Part shown: in pieces, positions 60,733 to 64,000 of the stretch
Position numbering within the stretch: the stretch's first letter is position 1
Layout: each line of letters opens with the position of its first letter
Assembly (NCBI RefSeq): GCF_038396755.1
Contig: NZ_CP149822.1
Span: 124,001 to 188,000, forward strand
DNA length: 64,000 nucleotides
Direction: 5' to 3'
Origin: Chitinophaga pollutisoli
GTDB lineage: Bacteria; Bacteroidota; Bacteroidia; Chitinophagales; Chitinophagaceae
Position numbers and translations under genes: made by a program
Notes under the pieces: model-generated
Databases searched by the model: none
The model's input: the letters and a program-made list of their open reading frames with translations, nothing else
Told to the model about the DNA's origin: nothing

Positions 60733-63624
60733 ATGAGACGTTTGTTAAATTTCCTGTTTGTCCCGCTGCTTATTTCCAACGCATACGCACAAACGCACAC
60801 TCCTCCCTTAAAAATTGAACCAGACACGGTGAAGATCGTAAATGCCGAACTGGTACTCAGGAACCGGACGCGGGAAGTTCCCGGTTACCTGTATAACAGC
60901 GGAAACGGCGCCACAGTATTTCAGAAACTGGGCAAGATCGTGGAGTTTACCGCAGGCGCGGCTGGCTATCCAGCCGCAGGTGATTCAGTATTTCAGCACA
61001 CGGAGCTTGCGCGGCATGCGATTAAAGTCATCCGTAACGGGTTACTTCAGTACCACGACAACAGCAATGGCATTGCCGTAGACGCACCTACGGGCAAGAT
61101 CCTTTTCAGGCCAGCGTTACAGGTCGACGATCATATTTTCATCGAAGCCATTTATGGCCTCGACCTTAGCATCAACGGAACAGGCGGCGGGCCGGTGATA
61201 CCCGATGCCGGCGGTCCGCTGAAGCTCAACCCCGGCGCTTCAGACAACGGGAACAATACTTTCACCCTACGTTGGGCCACCAATGCGAAAACCCTTTACC
61301 TGTCGCCCAAAGTGGTAGGTCTGGGTTCTTCGACACTGGCGGGCACCGGGCTTTCCGCTCCGAACCGCCTGGGGGATAAAATATCCAACTGGCTCACTAC
61401 CAACACCGCATCCCATACCTGGATCAACCTGGCAGTGCCGGGATACAGTTCCAGGGATATACTTCCGGTGGCCAATGGTGGCGTAATGGGGCAGAACATT
61501 GAAACCGCGCTTCAGTTCAAACCGGATTTCATTTACGTATCGTTACCCTCCAATGATCCAAGTGCCGGTATCTCCGTGGCGCAGAGCATGGTGAATCTGC
61601 GGAAAGTGGATACGCTGGGAATGAAGGAAGGCGTTACCGTTTTTTTTCAAACCACTCAGCCCCGCACCAACTACACCCTCGCGCAGCGGCAGATGCTGAA
61701 GCTGCTGGCGGACAGCATCCGCAAGGCATGGCCCGACCGGTATGTGGAAGCGTTCAGTGACGTGGAAGACCCTTACAACGAGGGCGCCATCGCACCCGCC
61801 TTCAGCCAATCGGACAATATCCACCTCAATGCCGCCGGCAACCAGCTTATCGCCGACAATCTTTTCGACAAATGGATGCGGTATTTCCAGCCAATTACCA
61901 GTGTAAAAGGATACTACATCGATTCATCGCTCAACCAGGCCGACTGGACGCAATATGCGCAGCAATCGGACGCCAACGTAGTCAAAGCCATTTACAACCG
62001 GTATAACAATGACCCATTGTACTTCCGGGTACGTGCCGAACTGCGCGACGGATCGTTTACGACTTCGCCCATCGCCCGTCTTGACCCGCCGTCCGACATC
62101 CCCGGCGTCAACGATTTTACGTACCGCCTGCTGACCGATCTCGGCGGCGACGGGCAAACGACGCTAAATGGGTCGAATGCGGTGGATGGCCGTCCTACCC
62201 CATCGCCCGATCTCTGGGGTAAATATTGGAACAACTGGTTTGGTGTTGGCGGCGTGGCGGGATTTGCGGAGAACGCGAAAATTGCCGACATGCGGACGAC
62301 CACCAACGAAGCCACGCATATGAGTCTGCAGTTCCTCGGTACGCCAACGGGATCTTTCGGCACTTCTGCCACCAAGGCCATTAACTACAACGGGTTTACT
62401 GTCCCCAGCGGCGACTACCCTTCGCAAGCGCTGTATGACAACGTATTCCTGCATTCTTCGCTTACTGCAGGCGACGGCATCGTGCTGCGGATCAAGGGGC
62501 TTGTGCCGACGAACCGGTATTACATCAAGATCTGGGGCGCGCGGCTTGACGATGGTACCGCCTCCAGGACGCTCCAGGCTAAAATCGAAGGTGAGACATG
62601 GGAGGTCGCAAAATCGGTTGAAACAAAATATGCCAACAGCGCTACGCCAGACTATGAGCGGGCGATCCGCTTTAATAATATTACAGGATACGATTCGCTC
62701 GATATCCGGATGAAAGTTGGTGGTACGGGTACTTTCGCGCATATCAGCCTGATCGATATCGGCGTGATGGGGAATTTACCGGCCATCCCGCAAATCAAGC
62801 TGCGGGACACTTCCACCACCCTGAGCACCATGCAGCTGACCGCGTTGCCGATCAATGGCGCAACGGTAACCGATTATGCATGGACCCAGGTTTCGGGCCC
62901 CAGCACGGCAACCATCGCGAACCCGACCGCCGCTTCTCCCAGTATCACGGGCCTGACGAACGGATATTATGTTTTCCAGGTAACAGGTTCCTCCTCCGGC
63001 GGACCAACGTATACGTCGCGGGCCACGGTACAAGTGTTCCCGGATAACGGCGGTTTGAAGACCTGGCGGATGCACTTCAGTAAGACAGCATTGGCACCGA
63101 TCCCGGGCTGGACGAATATTTTCGGCAGTCCGCACGCCGAACCCATTACCGTAACTGATCCAGCCACCAACTGGACGATCGACAACCTAAGTCCGACGCC
63201 GGCATATTGGGCGCCTTATGCAAGCAACAGTGCTTCCAATATTGATGGTACGACCACAGGCAACAACAGCGGCATAATACCTGACATTGCGCTGCAGGGA
63301 CTTTGGTTCAACTATAGCCTGAAGTATAGCGCAGGGATGGATAACTTCGTGATATCCGGACTTAACCCTTCGAAGACCTACAGGTTGAAGTTCTATGCCA
63401 GCCGTAATAGTACCTCGGCAGCGGCGCCGCGCAGCGGAGCTTGGCGCGTCAATGGCGGAGCGGAATATTTGCAGAATGCTTATAACAATACTTCTCTGGA
63501 GACCGTGGTTGCTGCGATTTCTCCGGATTCGAACGGGAACATCCGGTTGTCGGTACATGCGCCGACGTCGAACACCAATGGGGCGTTCGGGTATCTGAAT
63601 GCGTTGGTGATACAGGAAGAGTAG
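60733..63624 (+). CDS. Large multidomain secreted SGNH/GDSL hydrolase
   Basis: A 963-residue exported protein (signal RRLLNFLFVPLLISNAYAQ). Residues about 30-145 form the module shared with the upstream gene. Residues about 190-385 are an SGNH hydrolase: catalytic Ser at 199 or 200 in VGLGSSTLAGTG, block III Asn in VSLPSNDPS, and Asp361/His364 in SDNIHLNAAGNQ. A beta-sandwich region follows (residues about 440-690), then a PKD/Ig-like domain (TVTDYAWTQVSGPSTATI), and a final beta-sandwich (TYRLKFYASRNSTSAA). It likely removes acyl groups from a polysaccharide outside the cell. No type IX C-terminal signal is clear. Confidence 0.88.
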   Translation: MRRLLNFLFVPLLISNAYAQTHTPPLKIEPDTVKIVNAELVLRNRTREVPGYLYNSGNGATVFQKLGKIVEFTAGAAGYPAAGDSVFQHTELARHAIKVIRNGLLQYHDNSNGIAVDAPTGKILFRPALQVDDHIFIEAIYGLDLSINGTGGGPVIPDAGGPLKLNPGASDNGNNTFTLRWATNAKTLYLSPKVVGLGSSTLAGTGLSAPNRLGDKISNWLTTNTASHTWINLAVPGYSSRDILPVANGGVMGQNIETALQFKPDFIYVSLPSNDPSAGISVAQSMVNLRKVDTLGMKEGVTVFFQTTQPRTNYTLAQRQMLKLLADSIRKAWPDRYVEAFSDVEDPYNEGAIAPAFSQSDNIHLNAAGNQLIADNLFDKWMRYFQPITSVKGYYIDSSLNQADWTQYAQQSDANVVKAIYNRYNNDPLYFRVRAELRDGSFTTSPIARLDPPSDIPGVNDFTYRLLTDLGGDGQTTLNGSNAVDGRPTPSPDLWGKYWNNWFGVGGVAGFAENAKIADMRTTTNEATHMSLQFLGTPTGSFGTSATKAINYNGFTVPSGDYPSQALYDNVFLHSSLTAGDGIVLRIKGLVPTNRYYIKIWGARLDDGTASRTLQAKIEGETWEVAKSVETKYANSATPDYERAIRFNNITGYDSLDIRMKVGGTGTFAHISLIDIGVMGNLPAIPQIKLRDTSTTLSTMQLTALPINGATVTDYAWTQVSGPSTATIANPTAASPSITGLTNGYYVFQVTGSSSGGPTYTSRATVQVFPDNGGLKTWRMHFSKTALAPIPGWTNIFGSPHAEPITVTDPATNWTIDNLSPTPAYWAPYASNSASNIDGTTTGNNSGIIPDIALQGLWFNYSLKYSAGMDNFVISGLNPSKTYRLKFYASRNSTSAAAPRSGAWRVNGGAEYLQNAYNNTSLETVVAAISPDSNGNIRLSVHAPTSNTNGAFGYLNALVIQEE

Positions 63625-63650
63625 TGAAATATTTTCGTATTAAATGAGAG

Positions 63651-63690
63651 ATCCCCCATTCCGGCGAGGGGCGTTGGAATGGGGGATTTT
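63651..63690 (+). terminator. Terminator after the SGNH hydrolase gene
   Basis: ATCCCCCATTCC / GGAATGGGGGAT (12-base arms, 13-base loop) followed by TTTTCT. Confidence 0.8.
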
Positions 63691-63776
63691 CTATTACGAA
63701 GGTGGTTGAATTGGATTAAGGGAAGCTGGGGCATGGGGTATTCGGGTAAATAAGTGAACATTCTCTTCAGGATGGC

Positions 63777-63986
63777 CTAGAGGAGCGGAGCGGTCAGCGC
63801 CTTGCCGTATGTTTTGCAGTTCAAAGAAAAACAATAGCACGACTGTGCTTTGTAGTACACCTGCAGGCTTGGTGTCTTGTCGCCGTGGAACGGGCAGTGT
63901 AACCGGGCGTGCTTGTCCGGTTTGAGCCCGTAGTGCGATAGCGCCTGGGCGAGCGTAAGGCTTTGTTTGATCTCCGATATCTCCAT
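63777..63986 (-). pseudogene. Truncated CHC2 zinc-finger (primase-type) fragment
   Basis: A 69-residue open frame starting SEIKQSLTLAQALSHYGLKPDK, with a CHC2 zinc finger (CPFHGDKTPSLQVY ... SCYCFSLNC). Full-length homologues go on for a few hundred residues past this point; here the frame stops after CKTYGKALTAPLL. It is probably a remnant of a mobile or conjugative element gene. Its start codon lies only 14 bases from the window edge, so the wider context is out of sight. Confidence 0.6.
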
Positions 63987-64000
63987 TGCAAAAATATTTT

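Overview
The window reads as a chromosomal segment of a Bacteroidota bacterium, most likely Chitinophagaceae (Chitinophaga-like). The grounds are a PorP/SprF-family protein, a TamB plus lipoprotein TamA (TamL) pair, GH43 and Tat-exported Gfo/Idh proteins in a sugar locus, promoters of the TTTG / TAnnTTTG type instead of E. coli-type boxes, weak ribosome binding sites, and moderate GC with AT-rich intergenic stretches. The assignment is an inference from gene content; no rRNA is present.

Layout. 1-4.4 kb: housekeeping genes (class II aldolase, accD, smpB) and two lipoproteins. 4.4-8.4 kb: a C39-peptidase ABC exporter with its HlyD partner, and RNase HI. 8.5-19.5 kb: acyl-CoA carboxylase beta subunit, DinB, a DUF1624-like membrane protein, a MarR-GNAT fusion with a clear dyad operator, a frameshifted AraC regulator, pirin, two membrane proteins, an SDR and a frameshifted SGNH hydrolase. 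19.5-32.5 kb: a sugar-catabolic locus built around a LacI-family regulator. It holds GH43; an operon of two Gfo/Idh oxidoreductases, an FHS/MFS transporter, nagA and nagB; and a divergent operon of an NRAMP-fold transporter without the metal-site residues, an SDR without the YxxxK lysine, a DHDPS-family aldolase and an M20 hydrolase. Four copies of a 14-bp near-palindrome (consensus CGGGTRCGTACMCG) lie at the promoters of these units, so the locus looks like one regulon. It is the best candidate for an undescribed pathway.

32.6-46 kb: a small XRE regulator, a saccharopine/alanine dehydrogenase-like enzyme, tRNA-Leu(CAA), an RluF-like pseudouridine synthase with a Lys/Pro/Gly-rich tail, a secreted PHP-like protein, frameshifted trmN6, tsaD, a DUF4197 lipoprotein, a lower-GC orphan gene, a 12 x 42-bp tandem array, a MacB/FtsX-type permease and prfC. 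46-56.4 kb: a His-rich small secreted protein, an outer-membrane barrel, TamB-TamL and PorP/SprF. 56.4-64 kb: a degenerate MoeA-like protein, a coiled-coil/barrel protein, hypotheticals, two secreted proteins sharing an N-terminal module (the larger an SGNH hydrolase) and a truncated CHC2 zinc-finger fragment.

Three genes (AraC regulator, SGNH hydrolase, trmN6) are each broken by one missing base, two of them in a homopolymer run. This pattern fits base-calling error at least as well as real gene decay.
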